Assembly: GCF_014926405.1 (NCBI RefSeq)
Contig: NZ_JACXXJ020000004.1
Coordinates: 248,001 to 312,000 of the forward strand
Length of the DNA: 64,000 nucleotides
Direction of reading: 5' to 3'
Source: Agrobacterium vitis
GTDB lineage: Bacteria > Pseudomonadota > Alphaproteobacteria > Rhizobiales > Rhizobiaceae
Shown: positions 35,241-45,600 of the stretch, piece by piece
How the letters are laid out: each line of letters begins with the position of its first letter
Position numbering within the stretch: the first letter of the stretch is position 1
Program-made: the position numbers and the translations under genes
The notes under the pieces: generated by a model
The model's database searches: none
Told to the model about the DNA's origin: nothing
The model's input: the letters and a program-made list of their open reading frames with translations, nothing else

Positions 35241-35811
35241 GTGATCATAGCGGCCCCGCATGATGTCGTCGCAGACTGTCGCTTTCCACGCGACGGGCTT
35301 TCCTCAGAAGAGCTTCATCGTCTGGGCCATTTCCGCTCCGCGCTTGATCAGAGGCGGTTCGAAGCCGCGCATCTGCTGAAACGTTCCGTTCTTGCGCGAC
35401 AGCGATGTGCATTTCAGTCTCAGCCACTGCAGCGCTTGGGTCAGGCTAGCCCTGGACCGGATGGCTCCTGTGGGGCTCGATATCGAACAGATGCCCGCCC
35501 GGGCTGGGTGGGGCGACGTTCTTCCGAATCTTGCGCCGCTTCCCGCCGGACTGTCGGCGCTGCAATACTGGACCGCCATCGAAGCCACGCTAAAGGCCCA
35601 AAGAACGGCCTTTGCCTTGGATCCACGGCTATTGCAGATGTGCGCCAGTGAGGACGGCTTCCAGGCCAGGTCGCCAGAATTCGCTGTGTCGGGAAGCTGG
35701 TGTCCTGCCGACGACCATCACCTTATCGCAGTGGCCGGCGGTGGGATCCAGCGCCTTTGGCATATTTCCCGCACCTCCAAAGATCTTGGAATACGGCTCG
35801 GGGCTCTGTAG
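35241..35811 (+). pseudogene. Sfp-type 4'-phosphopantetheinyl transferase, frameshifted
   Basis: Reading from 35241 gives GLSSEELHRLGHFRSALDQR and RFEAAHLLKRSVL; about 35388 the frame shifts by one base and continues as RDSDVHFSLSHCSAWVRLAL, APVGLDIEQM (first Mg-binding motif), ALQYWTAIEATLKAQRTAF (second motif, normally W-x-x-KEA, here W-T-A-I-E-A) and on to the stop at 35811. Such enzymes load phosphopantetheine on NRPS carrier domains, so this is the cognate activator of the synthetase at 27991. The shift and the Lys-to-Ile change suggest loss of function, unless the shift is a sequencing error. Confidence 0.75.
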
Positions 35812-35983
35812 CGCGGTGTTTTGGCCTCTCACCAACATCTGTGAAATCGGTTAGTTTACAAGCGTCTGTCAGCAAATCACTGTTTACATCTGCCGGAGCA
35901 GACTTTCATCGAATCAGAAATATGATATTACACAACAAATTTTCGGTTGTATTTAAAAATAAAGATTTTCAAGGAATGCGTTA
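35812..35983. promoter_or_regulatory. Leader of the LysR gene
   Basis: AT-rich stretch of about 170 bases with no gene. AAGGA lies 8 bases before the ATG at 35984. The run from 35920 to 35970 (ATATGATATTACACAACAAA and following) is a plausible promoter, though no exact hexamers can be fixed. Confidence 0.4.
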
Positions 35984-36874
35984 ATGGATCGATTCACCGC
36001 GTTGAAAGTATTTTGCGCAGTTATCGAAGCTCGAAGCTTTACTAAAGCTGGAAATAATATTGGACTCTCGCGTCCCGCGATCAGCAAGAATATTCGCGAG
36101 CTTGAGGCCCATGTTGGGGTGACCTTGGTCAATCGCACCACGCGCGGTGTCATGCCCAGCGAGACAGGATCGCGATATTACCAGATTGTGAGCGAACTTT
36201 TATGGCGTCACGAACAAGCCGATGAAGTTGCCAGCCAGAGCGGGGCAGAGCTTCGTGGGACCTTACGCGTGACCATGCCTGTGACATTGGGACTGCATCT
36301 GATCCTTCCGGTCCTTCCGCAGTTCAATGAGGAAAACCCCGAATGTTCGCTGGATCTTTGCCTCAGCGAAGAGAAGCAGCAACTTGTTGAGGGAAATTTC
36401 GACGTGGCTGTGCGGGCCAGTCAACGCCTGGAGGATTCGACGCTGATGTCGCGCTGCATCGGCTCGGTGACCTATGCCATATGCGCAGCGCCCAGTTATG
36501 TGCAGAAGTCGCAAAGCCTCAAAAGCCCGAAGGATCTAGAGGATCATCAGCTCGTGGTACACGGTGCCAATATCGGCGACCAGAAATGGCGCTTTTCCGC
36601 TCAGGGGGAAAGTTGCTATGTTAGCGTCCGTGCTCAGCATAAATCGAATTGTAGCGAGGCGATCAAATCGCTGACCGTGGCAGGTATGGGCATTGCTCGT
36701 ATCCCGCGCCCCTATGTGTCCCGAGAGCTTGCGGAAGGACGCTTGGTGGAACTGCTCTCCGACTGGACCATGGAACCGCTGACGATATATGCCATGTACC
36801 CGCAGAGCAATTTCCTGCCACGGCGCACACGTCTCTTCATCGACTTCATGTCACGTGCCTTGAAAGTGTACTAG
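35984..36874 (+). CDS. LysR-type transcriptional regulator
   Basis: 296 aa, standard length. Helix-turn-helix at about residues 5-63 (ALKVFCAVIEARSFTKAG, LSRPAISKNIRELEAHVGVT, LVNRTTRGVMPSETG) and an effector domain (RVTMPVTLGLHLILPVL onward) of the DsdA/CrgA-like subgroup. It ends the indigoidine island on the same strand as the biosynthetic genes. It is the only intact regulator within the cluster and hence the likely controller of pigment production. Confidence 0.92.
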   Translation: MDRFTALKVFCAVIEARSFTKAGNNIGLSRPAISKNIRELEAHVGVTLVNRTTRGVMPSETGSRYYQIVSELLWRHEQADEVASQSGAELRGTLRVTMPVTLGLHLILPVLPQFNEENPECSLDLCLSEEKQQLVEGNFDVAVRASQRLEDSTLMSRCIGSVTYAICAAPSYVQKSQSLKSPKDLEDHQLVVHGANIGDQKWRFSAQGESCYVSVRAQHKSNCSEAIKSLTVAGMGIARIPRPYVSRELAEGRLVELLSDWTMEPLTIYAMYPQSNFLPRRTRLFIDFMSRALKVY

Positions 36875-37027
36875 GTGTAAGTTTTCAGGATATAGCCGTT
36901 GATTATCGGCAGCGTCTGACCCAGTTTGTAACTTCGCCACGATCCACGCTCTACTAGGCAGTGTCGCCATAAACGGGGTTCATCTTGTTTACGGTATGTG
37001 ATTCAATCTCCTTGAAAGGAGATTGCC

Positions 37028-37074
37028 ATGCGCCGTCATGAATTGAGCGACGAAAAATGGGTGGTCATTGGGCC
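37028..37074 (+). pseudogene. IS5-like transposase start, interrupted by an IS6 element
   Basis: Sixteen codons, MRRHELSDEKWVVIGP, preceded by an AAGGAG ribosome site, match the usual N-terminus of small IS5-family OrfA proteins. The sequence is cut at 37074/37075 by the IS6 terminal repeat. No continuation is evident on the other side (37891-37934). Confidence 0.55.
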
Positions 37075-37890
37075 GGGCTTGTCGCAAATTTTTTCGGTTA
37101 ACGGTATGTTGACCATCGGAAGAGAAATTCCGCTCCAATTGTTGCGGAGCGTACCGATGGTCTGAATGCCATTACCGAGAAGCTGAAACGCCAATCGAAA
37201 GACGATTTCAAGGGACGACATTTTGAGGCGTGGCTGATCGTGCAGGCGGTTGCCTGGTATTTGCGTTATCCGCTCAGCTATCGCGATTTGGAGGAAATGT
37301 TCCGGGAACGCGGTTTCGAGATTGACCATAGCATGATCAACCGCTGGGTTCTGGCCTACGCACCGATGATCGAGAAGCGATTACGTCAGTTTCGTCGGCC
37401 ACATTGCGGCTCGGTTCGCGTCGATGAGACCTACGTCAAGATCCGCGGCAAGTGGCGATACGTGTATCACGCAATCGACAAGCACGGAAATCCCGTCGAC
37501 TTCCTGCTGACGGCAAAGCGCGATCTTGATGCCGCCAATACGTTTCCGTCGGCGATCAAAACATCGGTCGATAGCGGGCTGTTGCATCCAGATCCTGTGC
37601 ACTATGCCACCAAGCATCTCCAACAAGGCATCGAAAGCGATCACTCCCGGCTGAAGAAGAACATGCCGAAGATCGGCGGGGTCCAGTCATTCAACACTGC
37701 GCGGCGAACCATCGCGGGTTTCGAGGCGATGCTGTGGTTGAGGAAAGGCTTCGGCTTTTTCGGCGGCTGGATCGTCAACGACCAGAACGATCTGCTTGCG
37801 CGCCTCTTCGGACTGCAAAAGGTTAACAAAGTATAAATGCACACCGTTTAGGGGATAATCGAGGCCCACGAAAATCTTTGCGACAAGCCC
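37075..37890 (+). mobile_element. IS6-family insertion sequence with both terminal repeats
   Basis: An 816-bp unit, a normal size for IS6, bounded by the inverted repeat GGGCTTGTCGCAAA (37075-37088) and its complement at 37877-37890. The flanks share GGGCC but do not show a clean 8-base duplication, so the element or its surroundings have been rearranged since insertion. The transposase inside carries a deletion (see next entry). Confidence 0.85.
37130..37836 (+). pseudogene. IS6-family transposase with internal in-frame deletion
   Basis: The readable frame starts near 37130 (VAERTDGLNAITEKLK) and has KDDFKGRHFEAWLIVQAVAW, the helix-turn-helix YRDLEEMFRERGFEIDHS, the first catalytic Asp in RVDETYVKIRGKWRY and the catalytic Glu in QGIESDHSRLKK. 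Between RDLDAA and NTFPSAI about 25 residues found in intact relatives (the KRFFRKML...GTDG stretch) are missing without a frame change. This removes the second Asp of the DDE triad, so the protein should be catalytically dead. Confidence 0.8.
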
Positions 37891-37934
37891 CGGGCCGTTC
37901 CACATATGATTCAGACCCAGTCTTCGGTGCTGTT

Positions 37935-39209
37935 TCATAAGCCTGTAGAAGCTGGCACTTTCAGCGTCATCAAAAGATGACCTTCTTGTGTAAGGCTGGC
38001 AACTGCACTGCCATGATGCAGTTCGAGGGCTTTGCGCGTAATGGCAAGGCCAAGCTCGTGACCCTTCGCGGTTTCACCTATTTCGGATCGGGAAAACGGG
38101 AGAAAGATCCTCTCCAGATCGCAAGCGGGAACGCCGGGGCCATTGTCTGTGACGCTGATCGACAGGACATCCCGAAACGCCTGCGCCGTCACGGCAACGG
38201 TCGAATCGTCCGTTGTAAATTTGACTGCGTTTCGAACCACATTCTCTATGGCCCGGTAGATGAGTTCTCCGTTCAATGTTGCGATAAAACTGTCGCAGCC
38301 GCTATAGGTCACATCGACCCCCCGATCCTGCCCTTCAAAGCAGGCGTCATCGACAATCCGGGTTATCAGATCAATGAGATCAATGGTCTGGCGTTCTGGC
38401 GGTGCATGTTCCGGCGAGCTTATGCGTGCCAGCGTCAGGATCTCGTCGACAAGGGCGTCGAGCCGCATGACTTCCCGCCCCATACGCGAGGCGATCATAT
38501 CGATGCGGCCCGGATTCTTGTCCAGCATGCCCAAAACGGCCTGTAATCTCGAGAGTGGCGAGCGGAGTTCATGGGAGACATCATGAAAGAGCCGTTGTTG
38601 CGCTTCCTGCAACTCCTGCAAGCGTGCCGCTGTCACATCGAAATCCATTGCCAGCGCCGTGATTTCATCCTGGCCTTTGCCGAAATTGCCGCCGATTCTG
38701 GTGTGAAAATCGCCTTTCGCCAAAGCACTGAGCCCATTCCTGAGCTTGGCGACCGGACCGACCAGATAGCGTGTGATCCAAAGGGCCGATAACGTACTGG
38801 CAATAACTGTGGCGATCCAGGGCAAAGCATCTGGAAGCGCGTCCTCAATGAAATTATAATGTCTGAGTTGACTGGAAAGACGGAAACAAGCGCCGTCGTG
38901 ATGGCGGTAAATGGTCAGGGTCTCGTCGTTACCCGTTGCGCATTGAAGATTCGGCACGGGCGAAATACTAACAATCACCGGATTTGCGAAAGTGACCCAC
39001 GCCTGTGCAAACTTACCGGCCTCGACCAAGCCTTTTTGCTCAAGCACTTCCCCTATGGTCTGCAAGACAAACGAGATGCGTTCTTGCTGCCTCTCGCTTT
39101 TCAGCGGAAACAGATGGAAGACCCTATCCAGTGAAATGATGCCGACGATGGACACGGTCATCGCCAGCCAGACGAAAATGAAGAATTTTCGGAAAAGCCT
39201 TGTCATCAA
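37935..39209 (-). CDS. Sensor histidine kinase of a two-component system
   Basis: 424 aa membrane kinase. Membrane segments at about 10-30 and 130-150 enclose a periplasmic sensor domain of about 100 residues with two Cys (C90, C108). HAMP at about 150-205, phospho-acceptor His213 in FHDVSHELRSPLSRLQ, and an HATPase domain with VVRNAVKF (N box), VTDNGPGVP (G1) and HELGLAI (where G2 is normally GxGLGL, here degenerate as GHELGL). It overlaps the response regulator gene by 4 bases. Probably senses a toxic compound and controls the divergent efflux operon. Confidence 0.92.
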   Translation of the reverse strand: MMTRLFRKFFIFVWLAMTVSIVGIISLDRVFHLFPLKSERQQERISFVLQTIGEVLEQKGLVEAGKFAQAWVTFANPVIVSISPVPNLQCATGNDETLTIYRHHDGACFRLSSQLRHYNFIEDALPDALPWIATVIASTLSALWITRYLVGPVAKLRNGLSALAKGDFHTRIGGNFGKGQDEITALAMDFDVTAARLQELQEAQQRLFHDVSHELRSPLSRLQAVLGMLDKNPGRIDMIASRMGREVMRLDALVDEILTLARISSPEHAPPERQTIDLIDLITRIVDDACFEGQDRGVDVTYSGCDSFIATLNGELIYRAIENVVRNAVKFTTDDSTVAVTAQAFRDVLSISVTDNGPGVPACDLERIFLPFSRSEIGETAKGHELGLAITRKALELHHGSAVASLTQEGHLLMTLKVPASTGL

Positions 39210-39892
39210 ACATCCTGGATGAGTTGATAGCCTTGTCCGCGAACGGATTGGATCCAGGACTGCCCGTCCTCGCGTCGGCCCAGTTTCTGCCGCACGCTGC
39301 TGATGTGGACGTCGATACGCCGGTCAAAGGCGACGAGCGGACGGCCAAATGCCTGCTTTGAGATAAACTGCCTTGAAATCAGCTGTCCCGCATTGCGCAC
39401 CAAGACTTCAAGCAGGATAAATTCCGTTCCTGTCAGTTCAAACGGCAGGCCTCGCCATTCCGCAGTTCTGTTGGCCGGGTTCAGAACCAGATCGCCGGAT
39501 CGTAATTGCTCAGTCTCGACATCCTTGTCTGGTCCAACGCGCCTGAGGATAGCGCGTAGCCGGGCCACAAGCTCACCGGATGAACAGGGTTTCGCCACAT
39601 AATCATCGGCACCCAGGTTGAGGCCGGAAATGCGGTCTACGTCATCGCCACGGGCGGTGAGCATGAGGACGGGGACCTCGCTGACACGGCGTATCCGTTG
39701 CAGAACATCAATTCCGTTCATTTGCGGCATCATGATATCAAGGACGACCATATCGATCCTGCGGGCAGCGATCTCGGCCAGTCCCTGCTTGCCATTGACC
39801 ACTGCAAATACCGTGAAACCCTCCCCCGTCAGGTACTCACTCAGAATCGTGGTCAGCTCCGTGTCATCGTCAATCAAGAGGACATTGGTCAT
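39206..39892 (-). CDS. OmpR/PhoB-family response regulator
   Basis: 228 aa. Receiver domain with the acidic pocket LLIDDD, phospho-acceptor Asp52 in VVLDIMMPQMNG and the conserved Lys in DYVAKPCSSGEL; winged-helix DNA-binding domain from about residue 130 (ELTGTEFILLEVLVRNAG, RRIDVHISSVRQKLG). First gene of the pair with the kinase, divergent from the RND operon by about 155 bases, and therefore its likely activator. Confidence 0.95.
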   Translation of the reverse strand: MTNVLLIDDDTELTTILSEYLTGEGFTVFAVVNGKQGLAEIAARRIDMVVLDIMMPQMNGIDVLQRIRRVSEVPVLMLTARGDDVDRISGLNLGADDYVAKPCSSGELVARLRAILRRVGPDKDVETEQLRSGDLVLNPANRTAEWRGLPFELTGTEFILLEVLVRNAGQLISRQFISKQAFGRPLVAFDRRIDVHISSVRQKLGRREDGQSWIQSVRGQGYQLIQDV

Positions 39893-40047
39893 CGATCTGG
39901 TCTGCCATTGAACTTATAAAGGACAGGATAAACCGGCCGCACGGCTAGCAAGTGTTATTTTACCCAATTTTACACATCCCTGACGGCACTTAACATTCAC
40001 ATCTTTAAAGATCGGTTCGGACGATTGCGAAACCAGGGCCGGATCTG
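39893..40047. promoter_or_regulatory. Divergent promoter region, two-component system / RND efflux operon
   Basis: 155 bases with no gene. A pair of spaced AT-rich near-repeats at 39952-40010 (GTGTTATTTTACCC, AATTTTACACATCC, TTAACATTCACATC) is the kind of direct repeat that OmpR-type regulators bind, and could serve both promoters. Confidence 0.45.
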
Positions 40048-41520
40048 ATGACGCCAGCACATGACAATGCACTTCAAACGAACAATAAGCTGCATGGCAA
40101 ATGGTGGCTCAGTCTGATTGTCGTACCCTTGTCGGCCTGCGTGGCGGTGACCCAGTCAAATGTGGACATTTCCAAATTGGCAGACCGCTGGCATGCGACG
40201 TTGCCGCATTCGGGCAGCACCGCACAGCTGGTTGATTGGTGGAACACCTTTAATGATCCTGCCCTCTCAGAGCTTTTGCGCACCGCCGAAGCCAACAGCC
40301 CCACCCTTGAATCCGCAGTTGCCGAGATTGAAGAAGCCCGCGCCACCTTGGCCTCATCAAAGGCGGACTATTTCCCATCCCTGACCGGCTCTGGATCCTA
40401 TGACCGTTCTGGAACGCGGGGATCAAGAGCCAGCCGTGTTTCCCCCTCCACCACGGGCACCGGAGAGCTGGATGCCTCGTGGGAGCTGGATTTTTTCGGC
40501 AAGACGCGCAACACCGTCGAGGCCGCCCGCCAGCGCGTGGCTGAAGAAACGGCAGACTGGTATGACGCGCGCGTAACGCTTGCCGCTGAGGTTGCCGATG
40601 ATTACGTGCAATACAAGGGATGTCGGCAGTTGCAGGGCATTTATGCAGCCGAGCTGGTTTCGCAACAACAGACGGTCAAGGCAACAGAGGTTTCCACCGC
40701 ATCCGGATTGAAATCGAGTTCCGATCTGGCCCTGATCAAAGCAAGTGCCGCGAGCACGTCTTCGTCCCTGAAGTCACAGGTGGCGGATTGCGAGGTTCTG
40801 ATCAAATCGATTACCGAACTCGTTGCTGTTGATGAAGGCAAAGTGCGCGATATTCTCAATAAAAGCTCGTCGAAAATACCGCGCCCTGCGAAACTGTCCG
40901 TTGATGCAATACCGGCCAATGTTATCCGGCAAAGACCGGATGTGAACGCGCTGGAAAAAGAAGCGGCCGCCTCGCTTGCGGATGTCGCAACCGCCAAAGC
41001 CGATCTTTACCCAAGCTTTTCTCTGAGCGGCACGCTGACGGCGAGCCATTCGACATCCAGCGGCACAAGCTTGCCGTGGTCGTTTGGGCCGGCGGTTTCT
41101 ATTCCGATTTTTGACGGCGGATCGCTTCGCGCCACCGTCAAATACAAGGAAGCGGCCTATAAGGCGGCCATTGCCAGTTACAAGTCCGGTGTTCTGACCG
41201 CCATCAATGCCGTGGAAACGGCGATGGTGAATGTCGATAGCACAGAGCGTCAGATTGGTGATGCTGTGGTCGCGGCAAAGAACTATCGGGCGTATTTCAA
41301 AGCCATAGACACCAATTGGAAAGCGGGCGGGGCAAGTGTTCTCGACCGCGAAGATGCGCGCCGCGAGTTGCAGGCCGCCGAGTTAACGCTTGTCGAAAAT
41401 CAACGCGATGCCGTGCGTGATTGGATCGCTCTTTACAAGGCGATGGGCGGCGGCTGGACCCCGAATGCAACGGGCGGCGTGATGGCAAGTGACGTAGATG
41501 CCAAAGGAGTAAAACAGTGA
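40048..41520 (+). CDS. RND efflux outer-membrane channel, NodT-type lipoprotein
   Basis: 490 aa TolC-like protein. The lipobox LSAC (near residue 32) after a hydrophobic segment (WWLSLIVVPLSAC) predicts lipid attachment in the outer membrane. Two OEP repeats, each with long alpha-helical stretches: ALSELLRTAEANSPTLESAV in the first and IRQRPDVNALEKEAAASLAD in the second. First gene of the efflux operon; overlaps the adaptor gene by 4 bases. Confidence 0.93.
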   Translation: MTPAHDNALQTNNKLHGKWWLSLIVVPLSACVAVTQSNVDISKLADRWHATLPHSGSTAQLVDWWNTFNDPALSELLRTAEANSPTLESAVAEIEEARATLASSKADYFPSLTGSGSYDRSGTRGSRASRVSPSTTGTGELDASWELDFFGKTRNTVEAARQRVAEETADWYDARVTLAAEVADDYVQYKGCRQLQGIYAAELVSQQQTVKATEVSTASGLKSSSDLALIKASAASTSSSLKSQVADCEVLIKSITELVAVDEGKVRDILNKSSSKIPRPAKLSVDAIPANVIRQRPDVNALEKEAAASLADVATAKADLYPSFSLSGTLTASHSTSSGTSLPWSFGPAVSIPIFDGGSLRATVKYKEAAYKAAIASYKSGVLTAINAVETAMVNVDSTERQIGDAVVAAKNYRAYFKAIDTNWKAGGASVLDREDARRELQAAELTLVENQRDAVRDWIALYKAMGGGWTPNATGGVMASDVDAKGVKQ

Positions 41521-42623
41521 GTTCAGTTTTCCGCCGTGCGAGGTTGGTTGTTGTGTCGGTGGCGTGTCTTGGCGTGCCATCCATGGGCTTTTCCAAGACC
41601 GATCAAACGCAAACCACGCAGTCTGCGGCGCTGACAGTGTCCGTTACCACACCACAAACATTGCAATGGGCAGACACGATTGCGGTCAGCGGCTGGTTGG
41701 CGGCGTGGCAGGAAGCAATCGTTGCCGCAGAAACGGGCTCTTTAAAGATCACGGATATTCTGGTTGATATCGGCTCTGTGGTGCAGAAGGGCGATGTGCT
41801 GGCGCGGCTGTCGGATGCAAGCGCCATCGCCGATGTGCACAAGCAGGAAGCCGCTGTAGCCTCTGCCAAGGCCACGCTTGCCAAAGCAAGAGCCGATAGC
41901 GTGCGGGCAAAAAAGGTTACTGGTTCTGGCGCGCTGTCGGATCAGGACACCCTTGGCTATTACATCACCGAACAGACAGACGCAGCCGATCTCGCGTCTG
42001 ATGAAGCCTCGCTTGAATCAAGCAAGATCACGCTTTCGCAGACAACGATAACAGCACCCGACAGCGGCATCGTTTCATCGCGTTCCGCCGATCTTGGCAA
42101 TGTGGTTTCAGCCGGAACAGAGCTGTTTCGCCTCGTGCGCCAAGGGCGCGTTGAGTGGCAGGCTGAAGTTCCGTCCTATCAGCTGCCCCGCATCCATCCC
42201 GGAGCCAAGGCCACCATCCATGATCAATCGGGCCATGATCAATCAGGCAAGAGTTTTGAAGGAACCGTCCGCCTTGTCAGCCCGATTGTGAGCAATGACA
42301 CGGGACGCGGCACGATCTATGTGACGCTTCCGAATGATCCCGATATCCGGGTTGGTCTCTACGAATCCGGCACCATTGAGCTTGCCGTCACGCCCGCGCT
42401 CACCCTGCCCGAAACCGCTTTGGTTTACAGTGACGGCATCAATTACGTCTTCAGGGTCAACGCTGATAACCGGGTTACGCGCTTGCGCGTGGACGTTGGC
42501 CGACGCAATGGCGGTCGGGTTGAAATCCTTTCAGGGATTGAGGCTCACGCACAGATTGTGGAAGCAGGCGGCTCCTTCCTGTCCGACAATGATCTCGTGC
42601 TTGTGAAGGCTGCCACCAAATGA
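41517..42623 (+). CDS. RND efflux periplasmic adaptor (membrane fusion protein)
   Basis: 368 aa. Signal peptide (VVSVACLGVPSMGF), a lipoyl-like half (VAAETGSLKITDILVDIGSV, VQKGDVLARL), a coiled hairpin at about 100-165, the returning lipoyl half (TITAPDSGIVSSRSADLGNV) and a beta-barrel domain. Links the inner-membrane pump to the NodT channel. It overlaps both neighbours by 4 bases (ATGA). Confidence 0.93.
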   Translation: MSSVFRRARLVVVSVACLGVPSMGFSKTDQTQTTQSAALTVSVTTPQTLQWADTIAVSGWLAAWQEAIVAAETGSLKITDILVDIGSVVQKGDVLARLSDASAIADVHKQEAAVASAKATLAKARADSVRAKKVTGSGALSDQDTLGYYITEQTDAADLASDEASLESSKITLSQTTITAPDSGIVSSRSADLGNVVSAGTELFRLVRQGRVEWQAEVPSYQLPRIHPGAKATIHDQSGHDQSGKSFEGTVRLVSPIVSNDTGRGTIYVTLPNDPDIRVGLYESGTIELAVTPALTLPETALVYSDGINYVFRVNADNRVTRLRVDVGRRNGGRVEILSGIEAHAQIVEAGGSFLSDNDLVLVKAATK

Positions 42624-45600
42624 ATATTTCAGCTTTTTCCATCCGCAATCCGGTTCCAGCCATTCTTCTGTTTGCACTCATGACCGTTTGTGGCTTGATT
42701 GCCTTCGAGAAACTCAAGGTTCAGCAGTTTCCAGACATGGACCTGCCGACAATCAAGATCAGCGCGACACTGGATGGCACCGCGCCATCGCAACTTGAAA
42801 CCGAAGTTGCCCGCAAGATCGAAGACAAGCTGGCAACCCTCAACAAGCTGGATCACATCACCACGACCATTACCGACGGCTCGGTATCGATCAGCGTATC
42901 CTTCAGTCTGGAAAAAGATGGGGAGCAAGCGCTGAACGAGGTTCGCAATGCGGTGGATAGCGTCACCGATCTGCCATCGGCGATGCAGACACCCAGCGTA
43001 TCGCGCGTCACGGTGCAATCGTCGGTGTTGCAGACCTATGCCGTGCGATCATCAAAGCTGAATGAAACGGAACTGTCGTGGTTCGTTGACAATGATATGA
43101 CCAAAGCCTTGCTGAAAGCCCAAGGCGTCGGAGAGGTTGATCGTTTTGGCGGCGTGGACCGGGAAATTCATGTCGATATCAACCCGGACTTGCTGACAGC
43201 ATTTGGTGTGACGGCGGCGGATGTGTCATCCCAACTGAAATTGGTGCAGGAAAATGCCTCCGGCGGGCGTGGAGATTTGAACGGGCTGCATCAGACGGTG
43301 CGGACATTGGGGGCCGTCAATTCCGTCAAAGACATTGCCGCGCTTTCAATTCCGTTCTCCAATGGGAAAAGTGTGCGTCTCGACCAGATCGCCAAGGTCA
43401 CTGACGGCTTTTCCGAACGTTCGTCGCTTGCTTATATGGGGCAAACGCCGGTGATCGCCGTTGAGGTCAAGCGCAGCAACGGCTATTCCGATACGGGTGT
43501 GGCCACCGACCTGACGCGGGTGATGGCAGAATTTGCAGCCGAGCATCCCGAAGTCGAAATTGTGCAGGCCTACACAACGGTTCAGCCAACAATCGACAAT
43601 TATGAAGCGTCGATGCACATGCTGTATGAGGGAGCGGCGCTGGCGATCGTCGTGGTGTTTCTCTTCTTGCGCGATTTTCGCGCAACCCTTCTTTCTGCTG
43701 TGGCTTTGCCGCTGTCCATCATTCCCACATTCCTTGTGATCTATCTCGCGAATTTCAGCCTCAATACGATTTCGCTGCTTTCGATTTCGCTGGTGGTCGG
43801 GATTCTCGTTGACGATGCCATCGTTGAGGTTGAAAACATCGAGCGACATCTGCGCATGGGCAAAAAACCCTTTGATGCCGCCATGGAGGCCGCCGACGAG
43901 ATCGGCCTTGCGGTGATTGCAACCACATTCACGCTGGTTGCTGTTTTTCTGCCAACCGCGTTTATGGCCGGTATTCCCGGGTTGATCTTCAAGCAGTTTG
44001 GCGTGACCGCCGCCGTCGCGGTGCTGGCATCGCTGATGGTTGCCCGTTTTCTGACGCCGATGATGGCTGCCTATATGATGAAGGCGACGCCAAAAGTGGA
44101 AGTGGATGGGGTCATCATGAAGACCTATCTCTCCATTGTGCGCGCATGTCTGCGCCACCGCTTTCTGACCAGTCTTGGCATTATCGTCTTTCTTGTCGTG
44201 TCACTTTCGGCCGTGTCTCTGCTGAAGACCGGGTTCTTTCCGGCCTCTGACAACGCGCAGACGCAGGTGACATTGACAATGCCGCCGGGATCAGAGCTTT
44301 CCGACACGGAAGCCATGTCGCTTAAAGCCGTGAAACTGATTTCCGGACTTGAGAATATAAAGCGCGTGTTCACCGTCGTCGGCTCCTCCACAAGTGGTGG
44401 CGGCGCGGATAGCAGCACAACCAGCGACGTGACAACCGCCACATTGGTGGTTGATCTTACCCCAATCGATGATCGAAAGCTGAAGCAATCGGAAATCGAG
44501 CAGCAGATGCGCAATGCCCTGCAGCAGCTTGCTGGTGTGCGTGTCGAAGTCGGCAACGGCGGCAATGGCACCGAGCTTCAGTTGACGCTGGCAAGCGATG
44601 ATCCGATCCTTCTCGATCAGACCGCTGCTGTTGTGGGAGAACAGTTGCATGGCTTGAAAGGCATTGGCGGCATTACATCCAGCGCGGCCAGACAGGCCCC
44701 GGAAATCCAAATCACCCCGAATTTTGCCCGTGCGGCGGCTTTGGGCATCACCTCGGATACGATTGCCGACGTTGTGCGCGTGGCAACCGATGGCGACTAT
44801 TCCACATCACGGTCCAAGTTCAACCTTCCACAGCGGCAGATCGATATCCGTGTTCGGCTCGATCCGAAATATATTCGCAACCTTGATGCCATCTCGCAAC
44901 TGCAACTCTCCGGGACAAACGGAAAAGTGTCCCTCGGCGCGATTGCCGGAATTCGGATCGGGGGCAGCCCCTCGGAGATTGATCGGATTGATCGGTCTCG
45001 CAACATTACCTTCACCATTCAGTTGAATGGCCGTGCCTTGGGAGATATCAACAAGGAGGCGATGACGCTGCCGGGATTGAGCCACCTACCGCCGGGCGTG
45101 CATGTCGTTCAGCAAGGTGAGCTTGAGCGGATGTCGGAATTGTTCACCAGCTTTGCCTTGGCGATGGGCATCGGTATCTTCTGCATTTATGCCGTGCTGG
45201 TCTTGCTGTTCCACGATTTCATGCAGCCGGCGACGATCCTGATGGCACTTCCCCTCTCCCTTGGCGGCGCACTCTTTCCGTTGATTGCCACGGGCACGAG
45301 TTTCTCCATGCCTGCGGTCATCGGCCTGTTGATGTTGATGGGCATTGTCAGCAAAAACTCGATCCTGCTGGTGGAATATGCCATCATGGCGCGACGCAAT
45401 GGCATGAACCGCTACGAGGCGCTGATCGATGCCTGCCACAAACGCGCCCGACCCATCGTGATGACAACAATTGCCATGGGTGCTGGCATGGCCCCCGTTG
45501 CGTTGAGCCTCAGCGGTGGAGATACGAGTTTTCGTCAACCCATGTCCATCGTTGTGATTGGCGGCTTGCTCACGTCTACCGTTCTGAGCCTGCTGGTGAT

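Noticed and set aside
43346..44158. A 270-codon minus-strand open frame opposite the RND pump, and similar long antisense frames (45086-45667, 29842-30819, 11705-12436)
   Set aside because: All lie wholly opposite well-conserved genes, have His/Arg/Gln-rich compositions typical of antisense shadows, and show no family motif.
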